Part shown: positions 1-6,725 of the stretch, piece by piece | How positions within the stretch are numbered: position 1 is the first letter of the stretch | Layout of the letters: each line of letters opens with the position of its first letter | Assembly: GCA_018061385.1 (NCBI GenBank) | Contig: JAGOUF010000036.1 | Location: 1-10,724, forward strand | Direction of reading: 5' to 3' | Origin: Chitinophagaceae bacterium | Lineage (GTDB): Bacteria > Bacteroidota > Bacteroidia > Chitinophagales > Chitinophagaceae | DNA: 10,724 nucleotides | Position numbers and translations under genes: made by a program | The notes under the pieces: model-generated | Told to the model about the DNA's origin: nothing | What the model saw: the letters and a program-made list of their open reading frames with translations, nothing else | Databases searched by the model: none

Positions 1-1004
1 GGTTTAAACTCTTTTATGTTATTTGCACCACCATAAGAAAATGCACTACGAACTCCGTCAAGTAAACCTTCAATAACAAATTTAGCTCCACCTTTAAATG
101 GAATTATGGTACTTTCTCCTTCAACATTTCTTTGTTCTTGATTGTGTGCCATTTTTGTTTCTAAACTAGCAGCACCTCTGTATCGTTTATACAAACCTGT
201 TGATTTTTCTATTATTTGGCCAGGAGCTTCTTTTGTGCCAGCAATTAAACTACCCAACATAACACAGCTACTGCCCAATGCCAACGCTTTAGAAATATCT
301 CCACTTGTACGTATGCCACCATCTGCCATTACTGGTAAGGTTGTAACTGCAATAATTTCTTGCAAGCAAGAAACATTGGGTACACCAAAACCAGTTTTTA
401 AACGCGTTGTACATAAAGAACCTCCTCCAACGCCAACCCTTAGCCCATCGGCATTCCAAGCTTCTAAATCTTTTGCTGCTTGTGCACTTGCAATATTACC
501 AGCAATCAAATCTACATGTGTTGGTAAAGCTTTTCTTAAAGTAGCAATGGCTTGTTTTACGTTTTCATGATGCCCATGTGCAACATCAATTAAAATAATA
601 TTTGCACCAGCATTTACCAATGCAATGGCACGTTCTTCAAAATCGCCATTGGCACCAACTGCTGCCATTATTGGAATTGCAGCGGTGAACTTCCAATTTG
701 GGTGGGTAACATTCCAAAAATCTTTAGTGGTATTGTTGTTTAAAGCAGTAGCAACAATAGCTACTTCTTTTGCTTGGTGTTCAATACTCATAAATCTATG
801 TATGCAGCCAACACCTCCCAATTCTGCAATGGTAATGGCCATTTCACTTTCACAAACTGTATCCATACAACTTGCAACCAATGGCATTCTTAAGCCATAA
901 CGTTTGGTTACTTGTGTGGTTAAATCAATATTTTTTCTTGAAGAAATATTTGAGTAGGCTGGTACTAATTGAATGTCATCGTAAGTTAAAGCAATGGTTG
1001 CCAT
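1..1004 (-). CDS. IMP dehydrogenase/GMP reductase family enzyme, no CBS domains (3' end outside window)
   Basis: The frame is open from an ATG at 1002-1004 to the window edge, about 334 codons, so the C-terminus is missing. The protein begins MATIALTYDDIQLVPAYS, typical of the IMPDH/GMPR TIM barrel. Visible elements are MDTV (residues 47-50), LGGVGCIHRFMSIE (62-75), a DVAHGH segment, and the active-site loop GVGGGSLCTTRLKTG with the catalytic Cys at about 198 (codon 411-413). IMPDH normally carries two CBS domains after roughly residue 90; here the barrel continues directly, as in GMP reductase. The KTGFGVPN segment after the Cys loop and the EQRNVEGE flap also look closer to GMP reductase, which deaminates GMP to IMP with NADPH, than to IMPDH, which oxidises IMP to XMP with NAD. 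Family assignment is firm; the reaction is not settled. The upstream hairpin at 1068-1103 means it is probably transcribed from its own promoter in 1005-1067. Confidence 0.88.
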   Translation of the reverse strand, partial: MATIALTYDDIQLVPAYSNISSRKNIDLTTQVTKRYGLRMPLVASCMDTVCESEMAITIAELGGVGCIHRFMSIEHQAKEVAIVATALNNNTTKDFWNVTHPNWKFTAAIPIMAAVGANGDFEERAIALVNAGANIILIDVAHGHHENVKQAIATLRKALPTHVDLIAGNIASAQAAKDLEAWNADGLRVGVGGGSLCTTRLKTGFGVPNVSCLQEIIAVTTLPVMADGGIRTSGDISKALALGSSCVMLGSLIAGTKEAPGQIIEKSTGLYKRYRGAASLETKMAHNQEQRNVEGESTIIPFKGGAKFVIEGLLDGVRSAFSYGGANNIKEFK

Positions 1005-1067
1005 GGTGTAAATGTTTGCAACCAAGATAAAGCAAAGACTATGCTTGTGCAAAAAAATATTTTACGT

Positions 1068-1103
1068 AAAAAAAGCAACCTGATAAATCAGATTGCTTTT
1101 TTT
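1068..1103 (-). terminator. Intrinsic terminator after the fasciclin gene
   Basis: An 11-bp arm, AAAAAAAGCAA (1068-1078), pairs with TTGCTTTTTTT (1093-1103). After one C/A mismatch, a 4-bp inner helix CTGA/TCAG closes a TAAA loop (1084-1087). In the minus direction it ends in a run of seven T, 20 nt past the fasciclin stop codon. The A-tract on the other side would let it work on the plus strand too. It insulates the IMPDH/GMPR gene from readthrough. Confidence 0.85.
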
Positions 1104-1123
1104 ATAGTTCTAAAAATATTCTC

Positions 1124-1636
1124 TTAAGACTTTGGTAAAACTACAGCATCTATTACATGTATAATACCATTGCTTCCTTTTAAATCTGTAGCAGTAACAG
1201 TTGATTTTCCACCATTTTCATCTGTTAAAACAACTTTGCCATCAATGATGCTAGCAGTTAATTTTCCACCAGCAACTGTTGTTAAAGTTACTTTTCCACC
1301 ACCTTTTTTAATTGCTGCTAAAACTGATTTTGCATCTAAATTTCCTGCAACAACATGGTAAGTTAAAATACCAGCTAATGCATTTTTGTTTTCTGGTTTT
1401 AATAGTCCTTCAACTGTTCCTGCTGGTAATTTTGCAAATGCATCGTTTGTTGGTGCAAATACAGTAAATGGACCTTTGCTTTTTAGTGTTGTAACTAAGT
1501 CAGCAGCTTTTACAGCAGCTACTAGAGTTGTGTGTGCTTTAGAACTTACAGCAACATCTACAATGTCTTGTGCAATTACATTCATGCTAAAAATACTTGC
1601 TGCAATTAGAAAAATACTTTTCTTAAATAGTTTCAT
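1124..1636 (-). CDS. Secreted fasciclin (FAS1) domain protein
   Basis: 170 residues. The start MKLFKKSIFLIAASIFSMNVIAQ is a clear Sec signal peptide with likely cleavage around the A-Q at 22-23, so the product is exported to the periplasm or beyond. The rest is a single FAS1 domain with both hallmark stretches: H1, GPFTVFAPTNDAFAKLP (residues 55-71), and H2, NGIIHVIDAVVLP (156-168), with the YH pair at 93-94 between them. FAS1 domains mediate adhesion or protein and polysaccharide contacts; the partner cannot be read from sequence. The protein is Lys/Ala/Gly/Thr-rich, has no cysteine and no membrane anchor after the signal peptide. It appears monocistronic: 322 nt of gene-free DNA lies upstream and a strong terminator follows. 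No Shine-Dalgarno precedes the ATG; the leader is A/T-rich, as is usual in Bacteroidota. Confidence 0.93.
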   Translation of the reverse strand: MKLFKKSIFLIAASIFSMNVIAQDIVDVAVSSKAHTTLVAAVKAADLVTTLKSKGPFTVFAPTNDAFAKLPAGTVEGLLKPENKNALAGILTYHVVAGNLDAKSVLAAIKKGGGKVTLTTVAGGKLTASIIDGKVVLTDENGGKSTVTATDLKGSNGIIHVIDAVVLPKS

Positions 1637-1958
1637 AACGAAATTTTTTGTTTAATTATTTAATATGAATAGTTAAACAGTAATTTCATATTTAAGTTCA
1701 TTTATTGAGAGTATTTTTTTAATTATTTTTTTATTTAACAATTTTTTTGATGGGGTGAACTTTCTTGTAATTCACGAATTCGTATTTATATGTTTTTTCA
1801 ATTACAGAAAATTGTAGTAGATGAAAAGAAAGATAGTAAAACCTATAGCATAATCTTATTTGGTTAAGAGATTATAGTTCTACAATTATTTTAAGGTTTG
1901 AAAAAGAACTTTTGGCTTCTGTGTGGGTTAAGGGCTTGCGTTATTAAAGAAGTAAACT
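1637..1958. other. Gene-free AT-rich intergenic region
   Basis: 322 bases between the FISUMP stop and the fasciclin start. No plausible coding frame, tRNA or strong terminator was seen. It should contain the minus-strand fasciclin promoter and leader, but I found no confident Bacteroidota -33/-7 (TTTG/TAnnTTTG) pair. The only small structures are a 10-bp palindrome ACGAATTCGT (1774-1783) and a weak AGTTCT/AGAACT inverted repeat (1876-1881/1905-1910); neither has an assigned role. Long T-runs lie at about 1711-1750. Confidence 0.6.
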
Positions 1959-2594
1959 TTAATTCTGAATACACCTTACACTTAATCCAAGACATTTTTT
2001 ATTGTACGAAAAAATGATTTTCGCCCCACAATCTACATCAACTGAATAGGCATAGTCAAGATCTCTATCACCACTTGTACTTGTCCAAAAATTGGTATTT
2101 AATCCTATAGAATAATAGCTTCCATCACAAAGTCTGAAACCAGCTGGCAAAGCAGTAAAACCAGTTTGGTTTTTCCCACCACAATCTTCCATCCAAAATT
2201 GCTTACTTTTTAGCTTTGCACCACCCTGCTTTTCTCCTCCAGTAGCCTCAATTAAAATTGTCCATTCATCAACTGAGGGTATATGAAAACCTTTGGGAGC
2301 AAGCCCTCGTTTATCGTTTACTGCAAACCAATTATAGAGTTTGCCGTAAATTTTCCCAGAATCTTCACTATTCATATAATAACACCATGCAGGCTTGCCT
2401 GTTAAGGCTGCATCTTTCCACTCTACAAATGTTTTGGCTTGTTGTATTGTGTCTCCATTGTTAAAAACAATTGCATCAAGGTTAGTTAGCATCCAAGTTT
2501 GTTTGCTAATTTTTAATGTGGGAATTGCTTGGCTGCTGCAAATTGTGTTTAAACCCATAAACAGAGAAAGAAGAAAAAGGTATTTGTTGTTCAT
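1959..2594 (-). CDS. Secreted FISUMP-domain protein (fibrobacter succinogenes major paralogous domain)
   Basis: 211 residues with an N-terminal signal peptide (about residues 1-23, hydrophobic LFLLSLFMGL core). FISUMP signatures appear in the usual order: KISKQTWMLTNL near 28-39 (family form IGxQTWMxENL), IYGKLYNWFAV (82-92), GLAPKGFHIPSVDEW (97-111), FTALPAGFR (146-154), FWTSTS (169-174) and the C-terminal GLSVRCI (203-209). The domain is abundant in Fibrobacter and Bacteroidota secreted or surface proteins and resembles a C-type-lectin-like fold; its ligand is generally unknown. The mature part has six cysteines (71, 138, 156, 189, 201, 208), which may form disulfides. Here the domain makes up almost the whole protein, with no type IX sorting domain. 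The stop of the neighbouring 108-aa gene is 53 nt upstream, so cotranscription is possible but not shown. Confidence 0.9.
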   Translation of the reverse strand: MNNKYLFLLSLFMGLNTICSSQAIPTLKISKQTWMLTNLDAIVFNNGDTIQQAKTFVEWKDAALTGKPAWCYYMNSEDSGKIYGKLYNWFAVNDKRGLAPKGFHIPSVDEWTILIEATGGEKQGGAKLKSKQFWMEDCGGKNQTGFTALPAGFRLCDGSYYSIGLNTNFWTSTSGDRDLDYAYSVDVDCGAKIIFSYNKKCLGLSVRCIQN

Positions 2595-2647
2595 GTTGTT
2601 TATTTTGTATGCTACAGAATGAGATACATTTTAAATTGTTGCAGTAA

Positions 2648-2974
2648 CTATTTTTTTTTGGACTCAAAGAAGAACTCTTTTGTGTGTACAAACAAAGTTT
2701 TTAGTACCGAAAATAAGTTGCTATTTAAACCAGATAATAAGCTTTTACTCAACATCATTTGTTGAAAGCCCTTAAAGAGTTTATTGCCAATAAATGTGTA
2801 TGTATTGGCATTGGTTAGTTGATCAATTGCAAAGGTAAAAGTTTGGTTGGGCAATTCTTGTAGCTCTTTTTCTATGTCGTTTTTTTGAAACTGAAGTCTT
2901 TCTTTTAAAATGGCTTTTGCAATTAACACATCTTTTAAGTTTTGAATAACCGGTAAATTATTTTGTGTATTCAT
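2648..2974 (-). CDS. Small uncharacterised protein in the YtxH/holin-like cassette
   Basis: 108 residues; not assigned to a named family. The N-terminal half (about 1-50) is charged and helical with many K/E/L/Q residues (LIAKAILKERLQFQKNDIEK), suggesting a coiled coil. The C-terminal half contains an amphipathic Leu/Phe-rich stretch (GNKLFKGFQQMMLSKSLLSG) and a basic SKKK tail encoded across an A9 run. No signal peptide or convincing transmembrane helix is seen. Its start is only 2 nt after the stop of the upstream holin-like gene, so it is almost certainly the third gene of that transcription unit. Membrane-peripheral association with its neighbours is inferred from context only. Confidence 0.72.
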   Translation of the reverse strand: MNTQNNLPVIQNLKDVLIAKAILKERLQFQKNDIEKELQELPNQTFTFAIDQLTNANTYTFIGNKLFKGFQQMMLSKSLLSGLNSNLFSVLKTLFVHTKEFFFESKKK

Positions 2975-2976
2975 TG

Positions 2977-3354
2977 TTATTTATTTGTGTTATTTGAATC
3001 GTTTTGCAAAATAAGTTTTAGCAAATTGTTGATGATTAAATTATTTAAGAATTGTTTTCTGAAAATAATTAATACTATAAATATGAATGAGTAAAATAAA
3101 GCCACTACTCCAAAGCCAATAAAATAACTATGGTAATGTTCTCCAATATAAAATGCAGCCATTAAACTGATAAAAAACAATACCAAAAAACCAACACAGG
3201 CAATTACAAATCCAGTAACCAAAGTGCTTATTACCAATGCAATTTTTTCTGCCAATTGAATTTTCATTAGCAAAAGCCAATCGCTACAATATTGAGTTAC
3301 TTTTTCTTTTAGTGATACAAAATAATCTTCAGAATCGTTGTTGAAATTGTTCAT
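2977..3354 (-). CDS. Two-TM membrane protein of the phage holin-superfamily 3/6 (PF07332-like) type
   Basis: 125 residues: a soluble acidic or polar N-terminus (1-35), two long hydrophobic segments (about 40-69 and 77-98) joined by a short GEHYHSY loop, then a basic and Asn-rich cytoplasmic-type tail. This architecture and length match the so-called phage holin family proteins found chromosomally in many Bacteroidota and Actinobacteria, usually beside a YtxH-like gene. Despite the name, these are generally not lysis proteins, and nothing here is phage-like. The ATG lies 4 nt after the stop of the YtxH-like gene and the stop lies 2 nt before the next ATG, so the three are one operon. A role in envelope or stress physiology is inferred from context. 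Confidence 0.75.
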   Translation of the reverse strand: MNNFNNDSEDYFVSLKEKVTQYCSDWLLLMKIQLAEKIALVISTLVTGFVIACVGFLVLFFISLMAAFYIGEHYHSYFIGFGVVALFYSFIFIVLIIFRKQFLNNLIINNLLKLILQNDSNNTNK

Positions 3355-3358
3355 TTTA

Positions 3359-3607
3359 TTAAGTATTATTTTGTTGAAATTTTTGTTCTAATTCTTCTAA
3401 AAAACTTTTGCCTTTTGCAATGAGTGTAGCAAAGTTGGTTTGAGCAGTTGTTAAATTGCCGTTCAGTTTTTCTTCTAAATCGTTGGCTGTTTCTTTTGTT
3501 TTTTCTACAAACAATTTTCCTTTGTTGCTTTGCAAAAAAAGTACCAACGCTGCTCCTGCTATGGCTCCTAAGAAAATACCTCCAATAATTTTTTTAGTAT
3601 CGTTCAT
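3359..3607 (-). CDS. YtxH domain-containing membrane protein
   Basis: 82 residues. A short polar start (MNDTKK) leads into one glycine/alanine-rich transmembrane helix (about 7-26, IIGGIFLGAIAGAALVLFLQ), followed by SNKGK and a long charged amphipathic helix rich in K/E/Q/T with coiled-coil character. This is the standard layout of the YtxH/GvpP-like family, known from general-stress proteins such as Bacillus YtxH and widespread in Bacteroidota. It is the first gene of the three-gene minus-strand cassette, with 235 nt of intergenic DNA upstream that must hold the promoter. No confident promoter or Shine-Dalgarno motif was visible. Biochemical function in this group is unknown. Confidence 0.85.
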   Translation of the reverse strand: MNDTKKIIGGIFLGAIAGAALVLFLQSNKGKLFVEKTKETANDLEEKLNGNLTTAQTNFATLIAKGKSFLEELEQKFQQNNT

Positions 3608-3734
3608 AATTGTATAGTATTGGTATGAATAATTGCTACTAAGTTATTGTATTTTAATTGCTTTGTATAAAATGCACTTTTACATACAGTTTTTTAACTT
3701 GTATAAATTGTTGAAGATTGTACAATTGCTTAAA

Positions 3735-3830
3735 GGCAAGGGATTGGAGTGGTAGCTTTGCTGCCCAAGCAGCAAACTACAAACGGAAAGCCCAATACTT
3801 TAGTTGAATAGAAGACGAAAGCTGATTGCC
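3735..3830. repeat. Structured intergenic element with nested inverted repeats
   Basis: A compact foldable block lies between the MarC stop and the YtxH promoter region. The core hairpin has GTAG (3752-3755), a bulged C, then TTTGCTGC (3757-3764), a CCAA loop, GCAGCAAA (3769-3776) and CTAC (3777-3780). Outside it, ATTGG (3743-3747) can pair with CCAAT (3792-3796) and GGCAA (3735-3739) with TTGCC (3826-3830). The flanks GGGATTGGAGTGG and ACGGAAAGCCC resemble, from memory, a family of intergenic elements seen in many Bacteroidota genomes, with conserved flanks around a variable hairpin. It has no terminal T-run, so a classical terminator is unlikely. It may be a dispersed repeat, an RNA element or a 3'-end structure for marC transcripts. 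Confidence 0.5.
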
Positions 3831-3842
3831 CCAAACAACATT

Positions 3843-4424
3843 TTATTTACCAAACGAACTAATATTGGTACTAAAAATTTTTACTGCTATGGCTAAAAGT
3901 ATTACACCAAAAAATTTACGTACAGCCAATAGTCCAGCTTTGCCTAAGGCTTTTTCAATAATTTTTAGCGACTTTAAAGTGAAATAAATAACTATGAGGT
4001 TTATAAGAATACCTATGAGAATGACTACCTCATTAAAGTTTGCCTTTAAACTCATTACAGTTGTTAAGGTTCCACTGCCTGCAATTACAGGAAAAGCAAT
4101 TGGCACAACTGTACCACTTTTTGCATCACTATCGCCTTTAAAAATTTCATGACCCAATACCATTTCCAGCCCTAATAAAAAAATTACAATAGAACCACCA
4201 ACAGCAAAACTTTTTACATCTATTCCTAAAATACTTAAGAATGGTTTGCCCAAGAATAAAAATAAAATCATTAATATGCCCGATACAATTGTTGCTTGCG
4301 AAGATCGAATTGTGCCACCCATTTTTTCTTTTAATGAAATGAGTAAGGGTACAGAACCTACAATATCTATTACAGCAAACAAGGTGAAAGTAACTGTTAA
4401 TAATTCATCAATGTTAAGTTGCAT
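3843..4424 (-). CDS. MarC family (UPF0056) integral membrane protein
   Basis: 193 residues, close to the usual length of about 200 for the family, with six predicted hydrophobic segments. Conserved MarC features are the first-helix motif VIDIVGSVPLLISL (18-31), GGSIVIFLLGLEMVLG (76-91), the signature VVPIAFPVIAGSGTLTT (106-122) and the C-terminal VRKFFGVILLAIAVKIF (168-184). The family is spread across bacteria; an early link to multiple antibiotic resistance in E. coli was not upheld and the substrate remains unknown. The gene is preceded by the palindromic terminator at 4444-4481, so it probably has its own promoter within the short gap or depends on readthrough from the btuB-CWC unit. No conventional terminator follows it, but the structured element at 3735-3830 lies 13 nt past the stop. 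Confidence 0.93.
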   Translation of the reverse strand: MQLNIDELLTVTFTLFAVIDIVGSVPLLISLKEKMGGTIRSSQATIVSGILMILFLFLGKPFLSILGIDVKSFAVGGSIVIFLLGLEMVLGHEIFKGDSDAKSGTVVPIAFPVIAGSGTLTTVMSLKANFNEVVILIGILINLIVIYFTLKSLKIIEKALGKAGLLAVRKFFGVILLAIAVKIFSTNISSFGK

Positions 4425-4443
4425 AGCGTTGAGGTTTTGTCAA

Positions 4444-4481
4444 AAATACAATATCCTGCCAATTGGCAGGATATTGTATTT
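4444..4481 (-). terminator. Perfect 38-nt palindrome acting as terminator of the btuB-CWC unit
   Basis: The arm AATACAATATCCTGCC (4445-4460) is perfectly repeated in inverted form at 4465-4480 around AATT, and one further A/T pair extends it to 4444 and 4481. In the minus direction the hairpin runs into a T-rich tail (TTTTTG), as expected for an intrinsic terminator. The stop codon of the CWC gene (4480-4482) overlaps the first stem bases. On the minus strand it sits 20 nt before the marC start, separating the two units. Confidence 0.82.
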
Positions 4482-4695
4482 AACTAAGCGATTGTTTTGT
4501 TTTTTGTTGTTGATATTGATATCGAAGTAAATGCAAACAATCAATACATAAACAATCTATATAAGCGTTTTCTATATAAATTCTCTCATCGTAGCTTAAC
4601 AATATTTGATCACATTGACAATCTAAAACATTGCCAACTTTACACTCAAAAGTATTGTTACAACGAGGGCATTTTTTGTTTTCGTGTTGTGGCAT
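4480..4695 (-). CDS. Small cysteine-rich CWC-family protein (PF14375-like), linked to B12 uptake gene
   Basis: 71 residues with eight cysteines: CPRC (9, 12), C18, CQC (26, 28) and CLCxxC (48, 50, 53). The beginning, ENKKCPRCNNTFECKVGNV, and the following CQC match the Cys-rich CWC family, named for its Cys-Trp-Cys motif; here the central Trp is Gln. The CxxC and CxC pairs suggest a zinc or other metal site. There is no signal peptide, so it should be cytoplasmic. The biochemical role of the family is unknown. It starts 33 nt after the btuB stop on the same strand with no terminator between them, so it is probably cotranscribed with btuB under the cobalamin riboswitch. A role in corrinoid or cobalt handling is inference from context. 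Confidence 0.85.
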   Translation of the reverse strand: MPQHENKKCPRCNNTFECKVGNVLDCQCDQILLSYDERIYIENAYIDCLCIDCLHLLRYQYQQQKTKQSLS

Positions 4696-4728
4696 AGAAT
4701 ACTTTTGAATGCTGAGTTAAATATTATT

Positions 4729-6684
4729 TTACAAATTAAAAGTTACACCAAAATTTACCATAGTTGGAATGGCATTAAACCCCCTCAAATCGAAAAATTT
4801 TGTATTGCTTATATTTTGTGCATCTGCAAAAAATTTAACTTGTTTTTTTATTTTATATTCAGCATAGGCACTGAATAAAAAGTAACCATCTAATTCTACA
4901 TCAGCTTTTTTATACCCTCCAACATCATTGCGTTTACTAACATATTTGCCTGTGATGCTTGCATAAAAAGCTGGTGTAAACTGATATGAAATATTTACGT
5001 TAAGAGTATGTTTTGGTCTTCGTAATAAATATTTATAGGTACTATCCTTAAAGTTAATACGGCTTTGTGTATTTTCTTCGCTTGCTAAAAATGTATAATT
5101 ACCAGTTACTGAAAGTTTAGTTGTTGGTTGAATACTCACTTCATATTCTATGCCTTTAACAACTTGTTGAATAAAATTAAAATATCCAGAGGTAATTCCA
5201 GGATTTGGATTTCTGTAATCGATTCCATCTTTAATGTCTCTGTAAAAAAATACCAAGCGGTTGTTTATTTTTTTATGCTGATGTTGTAAACCAATTTCAT
5301 AATTCACTGACTTTTCGGCCAATAAAGCTGCATTCCCAATACCACCTCCTGCATATAATTGGTACAATGAAGGAGCTTTAAAACCACTAGCTATACTACT
5401 AAATATTCTGTACGCTGTATTAATAGTATAAGATGGATTAAAAGTATAAGTGTAATTGCTGCCATAACGAGAATGGGTATTTAATCTTCCACCCAATTCA
5501 ACATTTAATTTTTTATTGCTACTATTAAAAATTAAAGAACTAAACAATGAAGTTTGGCTCATAGAAGTATCTTTAAAACTAGTTGCATAAGGTCCAAAAG
5601 AACTGATAGATAAATAATCGTTGCTCATATTACCAATTCTAAAATCACCCCCTTGCAATAAAGTAAATCCATTACCTAAATTTAAGCTTGCAAAAACTTC
5701 AACAAATTGAGTTCTACCGCTATATTCATTTTTTTCAAATTTGCTAAACCCTGCTACAAAGCCACTGTCATTTATATAACTTCTGCCAATTTGAGTATAT
5801 TGATAATTGGCTGTAACATTCATTAAACTTGATTTATACATAAAGCCAACGCCAGAACTAAATTGCTTGTTGTTAATAGTGTAGTCTTTTTCATCGGTAA
5901 ATACACTTGCGTCAATATCGGCTTTATACTGGCTGTTCATTACAAATGTTTTCGCCATCATTTGTTTATTAATTTCATATTGAACAGCAGCTTGTACCAC
6001 TTCTCCATTATAACCATCATTGTCATAATCTTTTATTCCAGTAGTATCATAAGCACTAGAAAAACCGTTGGTAATTAGTTTAGAAAATCGAGTTGTGTAA
6101 GTAAGTTTATTTACTTTACCATATACCTGTAGATTGGTTTTTAAGGTACCTAAACTACCGCCACTAATGGTTGCTTTAGCATTTAGTTTTTTGTTGATGT
6201 CTTTTTTAACTGTAATAATATTTATTACGCCTGCAACAGCATCACTACCATATAAAGTACTTTGAGCACCACGACAAACTTCTATACGCTCTACTTCATT
6301 AATTGAAAACATATTCAAATCAAAATCTGTTGTAATAGTGCTTGGATCGTTCATAGGTATGCCGTCTAATAAAATTAATGTTCTACCAGCATTAGAACCT
6401 CTCATGAAAACAGTTTGCACACTACCAGCAGCATTGTAAGCACCATTAATAGTAATGCCTGCTTGTTCGTTTAAAATTTGAGCAACAGTTTTGCCACTAC
6501 TTTTTTCAATTTGTTCTTTGGTAATTACCGCAATTACTTTTCCGGTGGTACTTTGTTTTTGTTCTACTTTGTTGGCAGTAGTTACAGTAACCTCATCTAA
6601 AGGTTTGCCACTAAGGGTGTCTTTTTGTGCAACAGCATTAATTGCTGCACTAAGTGCAATAAGCGTTAAAATTTTTTTGCTCAT
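4729..6684 (-). CDS. btuB: BtuB-type TonB-dependent outer-membrane cobalamin receptor
   Basis: 651 residues. A signal peptide (1-19, cleavage around AVA-Q) leads to a TonB box region, DEVTVTT (30-36). The plug domain (about 45-160) shows KTVAQILNEQAGI (65-77), the MRGSNAGRTLILLDGIPMND stretch (94-113) and VERIEVCRGAQSTLYGSDAV (131-150) followed by AGVINIIT. The remainder is a beta-barrel with alternating aromatic and hydrophobic strands, ending in a terminal strand VNFGVTFNL. Slightly longer than E. coli BtuB (614 aa), with no N-terminal carboxypeptidase-like extension, so it is not SusC-type. It takes up corrinoids across the outer membrane using TonB energy. The ligand is assigned mainly from the cobalamin riboswitch upstream (6821-7041). 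The chosen ATG (6682-6684) lies inside a 9-bp inverted repeat that may control translation. Confidence 0.93.
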   Translation of the reverse strand: MSKKILTLIALSAAINAVAQKDTLSGKPLDEVTVTTANKVEQKQSTTGKVIAVITKEQIEKSSGKTVAQILNEQAGITINGAYNAAGSVQTVFMRGSNAGRTLILLDGIPMNDPSTITTDFDLNMFSINEVERIEVCRGAQSTLYGSDAVAGVINIITVKKDINKKLNAKATISGGSLGTLKTNLQVYGKVNKLTYTTRFSKLITNGFSSAYDTTGIKDYDNDGYNGEVVQAAVQYEINKQMMAKTFVMNSQYKADIDASVFTDEKDYTINNKQFSSGVGFMYKSSLMNVTANYQYTQIGRSYINDSGFVAGFSKFEKNEYSGRTQFVEVFASLNLGNGFTLLQGGDFRIGNMSNDYLSISSFGPYATSFKDTSMSQTSLFSSLIFNSSNKKLNVELGGRLNTHSRYGSNYTYTFNPSYTINTAYRIFSSIASGFKAPSLYQLYAGGGIGNAALLAEKSVNYEIGLQHQHKKINNRLVFFYRDIKDGIDYRNPNPGITSGYFNFIQQVVKGIEYEVSIQPTTKLSVTGNYTFLASEENTQSRINFKDSTYKYLLRRPKHTLNVNISYQFTPAFYASITGKYVSKRNDVGGYKKADVELDGYFLFSAYAEYKIKKQVKFFADAQNISNTKFFDLRGFNAIPTMVNFGVTFNL

Positions 6685-6715
6685 TGTTGTAAAATTTAAA
6701 TGGTTTACAATGAGC
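6679..6715 (-). promoter_or_regulatory. Inverted repeat that can sequester the btuB start codon
   Basis: On the mRNA, GCUCAUUGU (from 6715 to 6707) is perfectly complementary over 9 bp to ACAAUGAGC (from 6687 to 6679), with a 19-nt A/U-rich loop between. The second arm contains the btuB AUG and the first bases of codon 2. Since the leader has no Shine-Dalgarno, hiding the AUG itself would be an effective off-state. The likely link to the riboswitch upstream is inference; the perfect repeat is directly visible. Confidence 0.6.
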
Positions 6716-6725
6716 TCTCAGGAAA

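Noticed and set aside
142..900. Plus-strand open frames at 142-570 and 625-900
   Set aside because: They lie antisense to the IMPDH/GMPR gene, which shows clear family motifs on the minus strand; the plus-strand translations have no recognisable features.
1170..1655. Plus-strand frames opposite the fasciclin gene
   Set aside because: Antisense shadows of a well-supported FAS1 protein.
1774..1783. ACGAATTCGT palindrome as an operator
   Set aside because: A single 10-bp palindrome in AT-rich DNA with no regulator or second copy seen; not enough evidence.
2506..2691. Minus-strand 61-aa frame
   Set aside because: It straddles the FISUMP start and the 108-aa gene end in another frame, and has no family features.
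2977..3354. Holin-like protein as sign of a prophage
   Set aside because: No phage structural, lysis or integrase genes are nearby, and the YtxH pairing is a normal chromosomal arrangement in Bacteroidota.
4246..4878. Plus-strand frames at 4246-4530, 4497-4697 and 4684-4878
   Set aside because: They overlap marC, the CWC gene and the btuB 3' end on the opposite strand, and their translations look like low-complexity readings of AT-rich DNA.
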